A stretch of 21,858 nucleotides of DNA. It comes from a virus. Below are positions 6,494 through 13,851 of the stretch, one piece after another (within the stretch, counting starts at the first letter, position 1; each line of letters begins with the position of its first letter). The DNA lies in IMG/VR virus record IMGVR_UViG_3300007734_000469, positions 1-21,858 of that record. One strand, given 5' to 3'. The translations under genes and the position numbers were made by a program. The notes beneath the pieces are model-generated. The model was not told the DNA's origin, ran no database searches, and was given only the letters and a program-made list of their open reading frames with translations.

Positions 6494-7849
6494 TTATTTA
6501 TTCCATTCAAACTTTAAATTACCTGTATTCCATGTTCTGTAATATCCGCGCTCTATCATTATTTCATATTCTGTTTTGTTTGGGTCTGCACCTTGTTTGA
6601 TTAATATGTCTTTTCTAAATAAAAATCTATTGTATCTAATTTTGCTTTTATACCAATGATATCCTGGAGATGTTGGAGTTTGTTGGGTCATATTTAATTT
6701 ATTATATAAATTACCATCACTCCAATCTCTATTAGCAAAACTAAGAATATAGAGAGGTTTATAATTTTTTATAAAATATGAAAACAATTTAGAAGCACCA
6801 CCTACTATATTAGTATTTAGTTTAGTGCAAAATCTTAGTAATTCATAATGATTTTCTTTATGATTATTTCCTAAATTTTTTCTTAATTTTCCAAAAGTCA
6901 TAACTGACATTAATTTATCACCATTATATAATCCTAAGTTTATTTTAGAAATACAATTTCCTTGTAAATGGTTATTTTCTAAAAATAAAGTTGATGTCTC
7001 TCTATTTACAATTTTTATTTCACATTTACGAGCATATATTTTTTCTTTTGTTTGTTTTAGTTGATTTATAATTAATGACTCTATAATCTTTCTTTTTTTA
7101 ATCCAATCTATATCCCATATATGAATTAATTTTATATTTTGTTTATTACATTCTTTAGTTTTCTTTAAGTGATAATTTTTATTTTTATATAAGTCAGAAT
7201 GATAATATGAACCATTAAACTCAAAAGCTAAATTTAATTCCGGTAAATATATATCTAATTCTAAGCCTGACAGAATTTTACTATCATTTAATATTATATT
7301 CTTATTGTAATTTTGTTTAATAAATTCTTGAAATTCAATCTCTAACTTAGATACTCCTTTAAATAGTCCTTTTTCCTTTTCTAATCTTTTTATTGCACTT
7401 TTTCTCATTTGAAGTTTAGTTTCTTCAGTATGATGATGATGACCTGGTTTAACCCAATCCCAATGTCCTTTTATATAATCCACATGATATTGGATTTTTT
7501 CACTTTTTATTTTACCATTATTTAATATTGTAACTTTTTGTTTACATCCACATTTACATAAAGGATGATTTTCTTGATAGATATATTTTACTATATATTC
7601 TTTAGGAGAAATATTTTTATGTTTAGTAGTAATATGATACATTAATTGTCTATTATGCATCATTTTATCATCACATATTTCACATTTTATTATAGATTTT
7701 TCTTTTTTAAGATTAATATTAATGTTTTTAAGTCTAAATTCTCCATATTTTTTTACATATGTTTCAGTATTATATTCTTTATGATGCCATCTTAAATGAG
7801 AAGCAAATGATCTAATTGTTTCTTCAGAATTACATATTTTACATTTCAT
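6494..7849 (-). CDS. Zinc-finger/Vsr-like homing endonuclease, multi-domain
   Basis: This 451-residue protein begins with two C2H2-like fingers (C3, C6, H18, H23; C56, C59, H72, H77) and a CKCGC cluster at residues 98-102. Residues 165-250 look like a Vsr-related nuclease of the EDxHD type, with LELDIYLPELNLAFEFNGSYYHSD at 196-219 and KLIHIWDIDW at 240-249. D199, E210 and H217 are the likely active-site positions. Residues 300-440 contain LGLYNGDKLMSVMTFGK, ELLRFCTKLNTNIVGGASKL and ILSFANRDWSDGNLYNKL, a GNAT-like region that often accompanies such phage nucleases. It lies between the capsid gene and phoH, just after the capsid terminator, and is richer in A/T and Lys/Asn than its neighbours. 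It is free-standing, with no intron or split gene seen. Confidence 0.8.
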   Translation of the reverse strand: MKCKICNSEETIRSFASHLRWHHKEYNTETYVKKYGEFRLKNININLKKEKSIIKCEICDDKMMHNRQLMYHITTKHKNISPKEYIVKYIYQENHPLCKCGCKQKVTILNNGKIKSEKIQYHVDYIKGHWDWVKPGHHHHTEETKLQMRKSAIKRLEKEKGLFKGVSKLEIEFQEFIKQNYNKNIILNDSKILSGLELDIYLPELNLAFEFNGSYYHSDLYKNKNYHLKKTKECNKQNIKLIHIWDIDWIKKRKIIESLIINQLKQTKEKIYARKCEIKIVNRETSTLFLENNHLQGNCISKINLGLYNGDKLMSVMTFGKLRKNLGNNHKENHYELLRFCTKLNTNIVGGASKLFSYFIKNYKPLYILSFANRDWSDGNLYNKLNMTQQTPTSPGYHWYKSKIRYNRFLFRKDILIKQGADPNKTEYEIMIERGYYRTWNTGNLKFEWNK

Positions 7850-7873
7850 GCTAATTTTATATTTAGTTCTAAA

Positions 7874-7882
7874 TATAAATAT
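7874..7882 (-). promoter_or_regulatory. ATATTTATA motif core before the Vsr-like endonuclease
   Basis: The coding strand reads ATATTTATA, the core of the recurring motif but without the AAYAAA tail, 24 bases before the start at 7849. It lies downstream of the capsid terminator, where a new promoter would be needed. Confidence 0.3.
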
Positions 7883-7893
7883 ACATAAAAAAG

Positions 7894-7921
7894 AAGAGAT
7901 GCCTAATTTTAGACATCTCTT
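7894..7921 (-). terminator. Rho-independent terminator after the capsid gene
   Basis: On the minus strand an 8-bp perfect stem (AAGAGATG/CATCTCTT) closes a 12-base loop and is followed by CTTTTTT. It begins 21 bases after the capsid stop codon. It should end the scaffold-capsid transcript and separate it from the endonuclease gene. Confidence 0.8.
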
Positions 7922-7942
7922 TCTTTTAATTATAATTTATTA

Positions 7943-9646
7943 TTACAGTGTGTTTAGACCTGAAACATAAATCTTTCCGTAAAATTCCGGACGTAACATT
8001 TTCTTAGCGTAACGAGTCATCAAACCTTTACGAGGTGTGAAAGTAGATGGATCGTAGATAAGTGGTGTCATGATTAATGGAATGTATGGAGCAAATACAG
8101 CACCTGATTCAAGGAACTGTTTTCCGCGGAAGCCCATCAAAATAACGTTTTCAGTCATATAAGGATTCTTATAAACTGTGTAACGACTATTGATAGCTCC
8201 AACTTTTTGTACGCCCATTGCATATTCCATGTTAGCAGCATCACCATTTGTGTTTGCAGCAAATCCTGGGATTGATTCCAAAACTGTAGCAACAGTTGGA
8301 GAACATACTAAGAAATTTGCACCACCACGAAGTGTTAATTGGTGAATTTTGTTGCTTACTTTTTGCATCTTTGTGCCTAAAGTTTGGAACCAACCACCTT
8401 GTGTGTTGTAATACCCAGAAGTAGAAGCTACGAAAGCTGTGCTTGTAGCATTGATTACTGAGTTGTTGTTTACGTCCCAATATTCAGTTGCAGCTGCTGC
8501 GTCTTCAATCAACATATCAAGAATTTCAAGATCAATTTCCATTGAAATGTATTCACTCATGATGTTTGTCAATTCAGCTTCCGCATCGATATTCTGATAA
8601 GCGTTCAAATCTTGTGCAAATTCAGGTGTCCATACTGCTTTCAACTTTTTAGTTTTAGCTGTGATGGCTTGAGATTGCATTTTGATGTTGATTTCAGGAA
8701 TTGCAATTGTAGTTTGACTTTGAGCATTTGGAACTGAAGGTGTTCCTGTTGTGTCTTCAAAATCACCACGTGTGTTGTCAGCTGTTGATTTATTGTAGTT
8801 AACAGTTAAAGCTGATGTTATAACTTGTGCTGCTAAAGTTGCTGATGCTGTGTAAAATAAAGCAATTGAGTTTGCAGTGTAATTGTAAGTAGTTAATTCT
8901 TGCAATTGGTTTGCTGCAGTAAATATAGAAGCAGATACTCCTACAAAAGCACGAACGCTATCTGGGTCAAAGTTAGTTAATGCAGAAGCAGTTATTGTAA
9001 TTTTGTAAATTTTGTTGGCTGCAGCAGAAGCTGAATAAGCAGTATCAAAATTACATTCTGCCCAAGAAGCAGTAACAACAGTAGCTGTTCCAGATGTAAC
9101 AACTGGAAGTGTTCCACCGCTTGTTGAACCTGTAATTAAAATTGAAGATGAAAATTGATTTGTTGAGTAAGCAAAACGGCCTGCACCATACAAACCACCC
9201 ACCGGAGAAGGGGTTGCGAATGGAAATTGACCAGTTGCATTACGTGTTCCATATAAAGAACCACCACTTGCAAAAGGATTTGCTGTTGTTCCATATTGGA
9301 AATCTAGGAAAAACACTAGACCTGAAGGTAAGTTCATAGGTTGAACTGAAACGAACTCTTTTGCTGCAATTCCACCAAATACTTTACGTACTAACGGAAG
9401 AGCAATGCCAGCCCAGTTTTCAGATTGACCTACTGTAAAAGTACCACCTTGGCCTGTTGCACTAGATTCTACTACTAATTGTTTTGCTTGGTTTTCAAGT
9501 AAGATAGACATGTTGTTTTTGTCTACTTCTGAATTGAAGCCTTCAAGTAAGCCTGTTTTAGACCACTTGGACGCTAATTTCCCTGCATCACTTTGAAGTG
9601 ATTTCCATGGGTTTGCGGATTCGAGTAATGTTTGAATTGAACTCAT
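7943..9646 (-). CDS. Major capsid protein, T4 gp23-like
   Basis: This 567-residue protein is slightly longer than T4 gp23 (521). Residues 80-115 contain AGIALPLVRKVFGGIAAKEF and VSVQPMNLPSG, matching the gp23 pattern VQPMN-P-G before the strand that ends FQYG. The C-terminal part has NFLVCSP, KVGAINSRYTVYKNPYM, GFRGKQFLESGAVFAPYIPL and TRYAKKMLRPEFYGKIYV, also typical. The N-terminus is a likely pro-sequence: LVVE at 57-60 before SSATGQGG corresponds to the T4 site after E65. Residues about 160-330 are rich in Ser, Thr and Ala and may be an insertion domain. The leader is A-rich without Shine-Dalgarno. It is cotranscribed with the scaffold gene and followed by a terminator. Confidence 0.93.
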   Translation of the reverse strand: MSSIQTLLESANPWKSLQSDAGKLASKWSKTGLLEGFNSEVDKNNMSILLENQAKQLVVESSATGQGGTFTVGQSENWAGIALPLVRKVFGGIAAKEFVSVQPMNLPSGLVFFLDFQYGTTANPFASGGSLYGTRNATGQFPFATPSPVGGLYGAGRFAYSTNQFSSSILITGSTSGGTLPVVTSGTATVVTASWAECNFDTAYSASAAANKIYKITITASALTNFDPDSVRAFVGVSASIFTAANQLQELTTYNYTANSIALFYTASATLAAQVITSALTVNYNKSTADNTRGDFEDTTGTPSVPNAQSQTTIAIPEINIKMQSQAITAKTKKLKAVWTPEFAQDLNAYQNIDAEAELTNIMSEYISMEIDLEILDMLIEDAAAATEYWDVNNNSVINATSTAFVASTSGYYNTQGGWFQTLGTKMQKVSNKIHQLTLRGGANFLVCSPTVATVLESIPGFAANTNGDAANMEYAMGVQKVGAINSRYTVYKNPYMTENVILMGFRGKQFLESGAVFAPYIPLIMTPLIYDPSTFTPRKGLMTRYAKKMLRPEFYGKIYVSGLNTL

Positions 9647-9681
9647 TTTTTGTTTGTTTGTTTTTTTTAAATTAATTGTTT

Positions 9682-10638
9682 TTACTTTTTTAGTCCTGCC
9701 AATTCACGCATACGCGCAAAGGCATCATTTTCAATAATTGGTTTTTTAATAGCATTGCCTAAAGATTTAGATGCTGAACCTAGTGACTCTTTAATGGATG
9801 TTTTAGTAATAGATACTTTTAGTCCTTCTGTTAAAGTCTCATAAACTAGTTGAGCTTCTTTTTTAGTTTTTGCTTTATCAAACGCTGTTAAAACTTTTAT
9901 TTTTTGTGATTCAGTTAATGATTTGTTTCTGAAGATTTTGTTTGTGTAAAGAAGTTTTGCATTTAACAAATTGATTTCGTTAAGTTCAGATTTAAGATGT
10001 TTGATAACACTATATGCTTCTTTAAGCTCTTCTTCTTTAGTGTCTTCTTCTTCAAGATCTTTAAGTTCATCATCATTTATTTCTGCTAAAAGTTCATCTA
10101 AATCAACTTCTTCTTCGTCAGCTGGTTCATCAGATGGTTCATCATATTCTTCGTCAGCTGGTTCTTCGTCAGCTGGTTCATCAGATGGTTCTTCAGCTGG
10201 TTCTTCATCAGCATCTTCTTCATCTTCCATACCTTCATGACCAGCTTCCAATTCCTTGTTAGCTACCATGTCTTTAATAACATCTTCAATGAATGATTTA
10301 AGATCGTCTTCAGACATGTCTTCAAGACTCATTTCTTCGTCTTCTTCATCTTTTTTAGCTTCATAAAGTTCCTCTTCTATTTTTGGAGATTCTTCAAGTT
10401 CAGCTAAAAGTTCGTCTAAAGAAATTTCATCTAGACCTTCATTGTTGTCATCTGCATTTTCATACACGTCTTCATCCCTGTCTCCCCCTTCCATTTCTGA
10501 AATTTTTTGAGAAAGTTTTTCTTTTAAGAATGGAGTGAATGATTCTGTTAATGCAGCTTTTGCATTTGCAATTGCTGTTTCTTTTACAGCTTTAGCATCT
10601 GCGATTGCTTCTCTAAGCAAGTCTCTGTTTGTTGCCAT
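9682..10638 (-). CDS. Acidic prohead scaffold/core protein
   Basis: I place the start at 10638 (MATNRDLLREAIADAK), giving 318 residues; the frame is open 33 bases further up but that adds an unlikely leader. The N-terminal 60 residues form a helix (KAVKETAIANAKAAL), the middle is extremely acidic (DELLAELEE, EEPSDEPADEEPADEE), and the C-terminal 110 residues are Lys-rich and helical and end FARMRELAGLKK. Acidic helical composition, the place between protease and capsid genes and the small gap to the capsid gene (35 bases) match T4 gp22, the main scaffold. Sequence similarity to gp22 is not visible by eye, so the role rests on composition and position. Confidence 0.75.
   Translation of the reverse strand: MATNRDLLREAIADAKAVKETAIANAKAALTESFTPFLKEKLSQKISEMEGGDRDEDVYENADDNNEGLDEISLDELLAELEESPKIEEELYEAKKDEEDEEMSLEDMSEDDLKSFIEDVIKDMVANKELEAGHEGMEDEEDADEEPAEEPSDEPADEEPADEEYDEPSDEPADEEEVDLDELLAEINDDELKDLEEEDTKEEELKEAYSVIKHLKSELNEINLLNAKLLYTNKIFRNKSLTESQKIKVLTAFDKAKTKKEAQLVYETLTEGLKVSITKTSIKESLGSASKSLGNAIKKPIIENDAFARMRELAGLKK
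10111..10191. repeat. Two 30-bp exact repeats in the acidic region of the scaffold gene
   Basis: Positions 10111-10140 and 10162-10191 are identical, 51 bp (17 codons) apart. They code for EPSDEPADEE-type sequence. A third partial copy of the CAGCTGGTTC unit follows at 10195-10204. The repeats expand the acidic tract in frame. Confidence 0.85.
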
Positions 10639-10776
10639 TTTTCCTAAATTTATTTTTTGTTGGAAATACACTTAATGTGAACGAATGTTCAAAGCGTAAT
10701 AAATATTGTTTTTACCATGCCTCATAAATTGGGCACATTTGTTATACGTATGTGGTTATTTGTTAAAAATGCAAAA
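10639..10776 (-). promoter_or_regulatory. Leader region of the scaffold-capsid unit
   Basis: These 138 bases lie between the terminator and the scaffold start and hold no gene. The coding strand carries ATATTTATTAC (10696-10706), one mismatch from the recurring motif core, 57 bases before the start. A transcription start in this gap is expected because a terminator lies just before it. The exact promoter is not certain. Confidence 0.45.
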
Positions 10777-10803
10777 AAGCGTTCCTGTTTTAAGGGAACG
10801 CTT
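10777..10803 (-). terminator. Rho-independent terminator before the scaffold-capsid unit
   Basis: A 9-bp perfect stem (AAGCGTTCC/GGAACGCTT) closes a 9-base loop. On the minus strand it is followed by a T run (TTTTTT including the stem end). It lies about 50 bases after the stop of the 75-residue gene. It should end transcripts coming from the terminase-protease genes. Confidence 0.85.
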
Positions 10804-10853
10804 AAGTCTAAAGATGTTATATAGAGGGGGTTATTTTTTATTACAATATTTTC

Positions 10854-11081
10854 TTAATGCTTCTCTTTTATTTCTTCTTCTTCACTAGAACTAGGTTCAA
10901 CATTTGAAATGTAATTTTTACTCATCCATTCTCCGACAGCATTATTATATAAATTAGATAAACTATTTATAATATTTTTAGAAAAATTATTGTCTTTACG
11001 AAGAGTTACAATTTTAGAATCTATATAATTTACCAGATCTAAAATAGATTTATTATCTTCATTTAACATCATAGCCTTCAT
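10854..11081 (-). CDS. Hypothetical small acidic protein, 75 residues
   Basis: I do not recognise it. It starts MKAMMLNEDNKSILDLVNY and has a central helix (LRKDNNFSKNIINSLSNLYNNAVGEW) and an acidic C-terminus with SSSEEEEIKEKH. The start at 11081 overlaps the end of the upstream 57-residue gene by 23 bases; ATG codons at 11072 and 11069 would shorten the overlap. It is the last gene before the terminator. Being next to protease and scaffold, it may be a minor prohead core protein. Confidence 0.5.
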   Translation of the reverse strand: MKAMMLNEDNKSILDLVNYIDSKIVTLRKDNNFSKNIINSLSNLYNNAVGEWMSKNYISNVEPSSSEEEEIKEKH

Positions 11082-11232
11082 CTTTTAATGTTTGTTTTAA
11101 TTTATCTAAGGCTTTAGATATATTTTCAGAATATTTTTTATACCATAATCTAGCTTTGTATTCTTCTTCAGTAATTAAACCTGCAATTTTTTGCATTCTA
11201 AAAAATTCTTTATTTAATGATTGTTTTTTCAT
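11059..11232 (-). CDS. Small protein with RMQKIAGLITEEEY motif, 57 residues
   Basis: The frame runs from ATG at 11232 to TGA at 11059. The peptide begins MKKQSLNKEFFRMQKIAGLI, continues TEEEYKARLWYKKY, and ends DEGYDVK. The RMQKIAGL stretch resembles RMRELAGL at the C-terminus of the scaffold protein (9682-10638). The motif may be a docking or processing peptide used by prohead proteins; that is inference. The start lies 2 bases after the HNH gene stop, so the gene could be expressed with the mobile gene or from the motif copy at 11234-11244, which overlaps that stop. Confidence 0.55.
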   Translation of the reverse strand: MKKQSLNKEFFRMQKIAGLITEEEYKARLWYKKYSENISKALDKLKQTLKDEGYDVK

Positions 11233-11233
11233 G

Positions 11234-11244
11234 ATTATAAATAT
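11234..11244 (-). promoter_or_regulatory. ATATTTATAAT motif at the end of the HNH gene
   Basis: The coding strand matches the first 11 positions of the recurring motif. It overlaps the HNH stop codon and ends one base before the start at 11232. The position directly at the start codon is odd for a promoter. Confidence 0.35.
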
Positions 11245-11918
11245 TTATCTCCTTTACTTCTATTATCGGATTTATATAATGGTTGAGTATTAATATAATT
11301 AAAACACTTTTGTTGTTCTTCGGAATATATTAAGTCAAAAGATGTACACGGTCTTATATGATCTATTTCCCATATTATTCCATGATTTTCCCAAGTCATT
11401 TCTGATTTAAATTGTTGTTCTAAATATTGTTTATAAAAGTCAATTGAACATCCTATTAATTCTATTGCTGAATGATGTTTATTTACTTTACCACCTGAGG
11501 TATGGCGTTTAAGTGCGTCTAGATATCTACCTCTAAGTATTTGTTTGAGTTTATATTGTGGATTAGTTTGGCGTTGAATTTTAGTCCAATTATTTTCCCA
11601 TTGTTTTCCTCCATTATCTCTCCATATTTTATTTCTATTAAATAAACATGCTTTGCATTCTCCACTAACACCAAATCTACCTCCTTTTTGTTTATTAAAT
11701 TTAATTAACAATAATTCTTGTTTACAACAAGTGCATATTTTATGTCCTTCTTTTAGATTTTCTTTTAAACGAGGAGATTTTTTAGTATGATAGTGTTTAT
11801 CATGATGAGTATGACAGCAATTTCTACATTCACGTTGATAACCATCTTTACGATTTTTGTTTTTATTAAACTCAGTTAATTCTTTAATTTTATTACAAGT
11901 AGGACAAAGTTTTAGCAT
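11235..11918 (-). CDS. HNH homing endonuclease with two zinc ribbons
   Basis: This 227-residue protein has two Cys4 zinc-binding units (C5, C8, C31, C34 and C62, C65, C88, C91). An HNH nuclease core follows in the last 50 residues: IIWEIDHIRPCTSFDL (D186, H187), then NYINTQPLYKSDNRSKGDKYL with N210 and N219. This layout is typical of free-standing phage HNH endonucleases, which cut cognate genomes that lack the gene and spread by repair. It is inserted between the protease gene and a small gene, with 50 bases upstream and 2 bases downstream. No intron is visible in either neighbour. It has a full copy of the recurring motif 8 bases before the start. Confidence 0.85.
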   Translation of the reverse strand: MLKLCPTCNKIKELTEFNKNKNRKDGYQRECRNCCHTHHDKHYHTKKSPRLKENLKEGHKICTCCKQELLLIKFNKQKGGRFGVSGECKACLFNRNKIWRDNGGKQWENNWTKIQRQTNPQYKLKQILRGRYLDALKRHTSGGKVNKHHSAIELIGCSIDFYKQYLEQQFKSEMTWENHGIIWEIDHIRPCTSFDLIYSEEQQKCFNYINTQPLYKSDNRSKGDKYL

Positions 11919-11926
11919 ATCTATAT

Positions 11927-11940
11927 TTTATTATAAATAT
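11927..11940 (-). promoter_or_regulatory. ATATTTATAAYAAA upstream motif, copy 3
   Basis: All 14 positions match (Y = T), 8 bases before the HNH gene. The preceding AATCTTTGGC is nearly the same as the flank of copy 1. It suggests a dedicated promoter for the endonuclease. Confidence 0.45.
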
Positions 11941-11968
11941 GCCAAAGATTTTGAAAAATTATGTTACT

Positions 11969-12577
11969 TTAAAAAATTGGACAATTACCGTTTGAACAAA
12001 GTATTTCAGTCAATATTGAGTTAACTTTAGAATATGGATTAATAGAAGAAGATAAAACTTCGTTTATTTGTCCTACTGGGTACATCCATGAGCCTGGATT
12101 TGAAGGAGTGGAAACAAAGTCAAAAGCTAATAAGTCAAAGTCGTCTTGCACTTCTAACACTTCACCAACTTGTTTTAAACTTCCCATTCCACGAGATGAT
12201 ACTCCTACTTTAATTCCTGCTCCTATAAGTGCTTTTAAAATGTTTCCTGATGGTGTAGGTAAAAGTTCAATTGTACCCACTACATTGTCTCCGTCCCACC
12301 ATATTTTGTTAATGTTATGAGATACATTTTTTAAGTTGATTACTTGGGAATCTGGATGGTCTAGTTCACCACATGCTCTTCTTTCTTTTACAAGAACATT
12401 GTATTTTTCTAATTCACGTTCCCACAATTCTTTTGAATAGTATCTTCCGTTGCCATTTTTAACTTCAACAGTTGCTAAAATGCCTTCAACTAATGGATTT
12501 CCACTTGTGCTCTTACCTTCAGTAAGAGTTATTGGTGACACATTAAATGGAAGAGTTTCTATTAGTAGTGATTTCAT
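11969..12577 (-). CDS. Prohead maturation protease, T4 gp21-like
   Basis: This is a 202-residue protein, close to T4 gp21 in size. It has the N-terminal motif VKNGNGRYYSKELWEREL (residues 39-56), catalytic-histidine motif GELDHPDS (H74) and serine motif GIKVGVSSRGMGS (S127/S128). FDLLAFDFVSTPSNPGSWM (148-165) follows and is typical of this serine-protease family. gp21 is assembled inside the prohead, activates itself and cuts scaffold and capsid proteins after glutamate. The order protease-scaffold-capsid is as in T4, apart from the inserted HNH gene. The C-terminal 30 residues, with LCSNGNCPIF, are probably removed or flexible. Confidence 0.9.
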   Translation of the reverse strand: MKSLLIETLPFNVSPITLTEGKSTSGNPLVEGILATVEVKNGNGRYYSKELWERELEKYNVLVKERRACGELDHPDSQVINLKNVSHNINKIWWDGDNVVGTIELLPTPSGNILKALIGAGIKVGVSSRGMGSLKQVGEVLEVQDDFDLLAFDFVSTPSNPGSWMYPVGQINEVLSSSINPYSKVNSILTEILCSNGNCPIF

Positions 12578-12579
12578 GT

Positions 12580-12828
12580 TTATTTTATATTATATTTGGA
12601 TATAAATCCTTCTATTAATTTAATAAAGTCTTTTAAATTAATAATTAAAGAATCAGTTAAATGAGGATATTTGTTTATATATTCTAACCCTAAATCTAAA
12701 TAATCACTAATGCATTTTATAAGAATATCTTTATAATCTTTATATAAATTAGGTTTTATATCTTTAATTTTTTCTAATAAGGAAGAAATTTGATTTTCCA
12801 GATTTTTTATTTCTTCAAACTTATTCAT
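12580..12828 (-). CDS. Hypothetical helical protein, 82 residues
   Basis: It starts MNKFEEIKNLENQISSLLEKIKD, a coiled-coil-like heptad pattern, and continues with Tyr/Leu/Ile-rich helices (CISDYLDLGLEYINKY, LIINLKDFIKLIEGF). The start overlaps the upstream stop by 4 bases (ATGA), and the protease gene begins 2 bases after its stop. Translational coupling is likely. The place before the protease is where T4 has small prohead core genes (67, 68), but no similarity can be seen. Confidence 0.6.
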   Translation of the reverse strand: MNKFEEIKNLENQISSLLEKIKDIKPNLYKDYKDILIKCISDYLDLGLEYINKYPHLTDSLIINLKDFIKLIEGFISKYNIK

Positions 12829-13850
12829 TTAAAATCTTCTTTAGCTTTTTTTAATAAATTTGAAACTCCGTTAATTATATTTTGTCCTTTTACTTCTTTA
12901 GACTCATTTAATTCTTCTTTAATTAATTTAGCAATTACAGAGCGAAGTTTTTGTTCTTCTATAGGTTCACCTAAATTTGGATCAGTATCTTGATTCATTA
13001 AAAATTGTTTTGCTTCTTTTTCAGACTCAAATGGTTTTTCTTTAATTCCATCTATTGTACGGTAAGTAACAATCCAAAATCTTCCTTCAGGTGTAATACT
13101 GCTAATTTCATTATGACCTAAATTTTCTTGCAACTTCATTTTCTTTTCAGCACCAGGCATTTTCATTTTTTTAACACCAGCTGAATTTTGAGGAGTTGTC
13201 GTCATTTCTTTAACTTTTTTAGGCATAGAATCTTTTGCTTCTTGATCGCCTAATGAGTCTTTAACGTTTGCTTTTACTTTTATTTCTTTGTCAATGTCAC
13301 CATATCCACTTGATTTATGTTTGCCTTTTGCTTCTTTAGGCTCGCCTAAACCAGGAGCTTCAGTTGTGTAACCAACTCCTTTAATGCCAAAATTTCCACT
13401 TTTAGTGTAAAACAATGGATCTTTAGCTAGGTTTTTTACTGCCACTTCTTTAAGTTCATCTCCAGTTTTACCAGCGTTTTTAACATCGCCTAATTCTGCT
13501 AAATATCCTTTTAATATTTCATTAAAGTTGATGTTGTCAGTATTTTTTACATTTGAAGGCTGATATGCATTTTTGTTAGCGTCTGCTGCTTCTTTAGACA
13601 CAGCTTTTTCTTCTGCCTTAACTTCAGCTTCAAAAATTTGTTTCCACTTGGTAATGTTAAATCCTTTAGTAACAACACCACCAACAGCTTCATTGATGAT
13701 TTGTTTAGATTTAAGCACATTTACTGATGTATTAAAATCAGAATATTGGTTTAAATATTGTGGGAATAAAAATCTTGCTTGTTTTAAGAATTGAACTTTG
13801 TTTCCTTTACCATTTTTAATAGCGTTAAATTGTTCTTGTAGTGTTGTCAT
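12825..13850 (-). CDS. Putative prohead/head-assembly protein, 341 residues
   Basis: The N-terminus FNAIKNGKGNKVQFLKQARFLFPQYL contains a pattern that recurs in far-T4 phages beside the protease gene. The middle is Lys/Glu/Gly-rich and probably disordered (KEAKGKHKSSGYGDIDKEIKVK). A small folded region follows with GRFWIVTYRTIDGIKEKPFE and FESEKEAKQFL. The C-terminus carries IAKLIKEELNE, a short helix type that several proteins of such phages share. The gene starts one base after the upstream stop and ends in an ATGA overlap. It is probably a core or neck component. I cannot name the function. Confidence 0.65.
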   Translation of the reverse strand: MTTLQEQFNAIKNGKGNKVQFLKQARFLFPQYLNQYSDFNTSVNVLKSKQIINEAVGGVVTKGFNITKWKQIFEAEVKAEEKAVSKEAADANKNAYQPSNVKNTDNINFNEILKGYLAELGDVKNAGKTGDELKEVAVKNLAKDPLFYTKSGNFGIKGVGYTTEAPGLGEPKEAKGKHKSSGYGDIDKEIKVKANVKDSLGDQEAKDSMPKKVKEMTTTPQNSAGVKKMKMPGAEKKMKLQENLGHNEISSITPEGRFWIVTYRTIDGIKEKPFESEKEAKQFLMNQDTDPNLGEPIEEQKLRSVIAKLIKEELNESKEVKGQNIINGVSNLLKKAKEDFK

Positions 13851-13851
13851 G

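Noticed and set aside
10639-10671. Eleven-residue extension of the scaffold protein
   Set aside because: The extra leader is not scaffold-like; MATNRDLLREAI is a natural start of the helical domain and has an A-rich leader.
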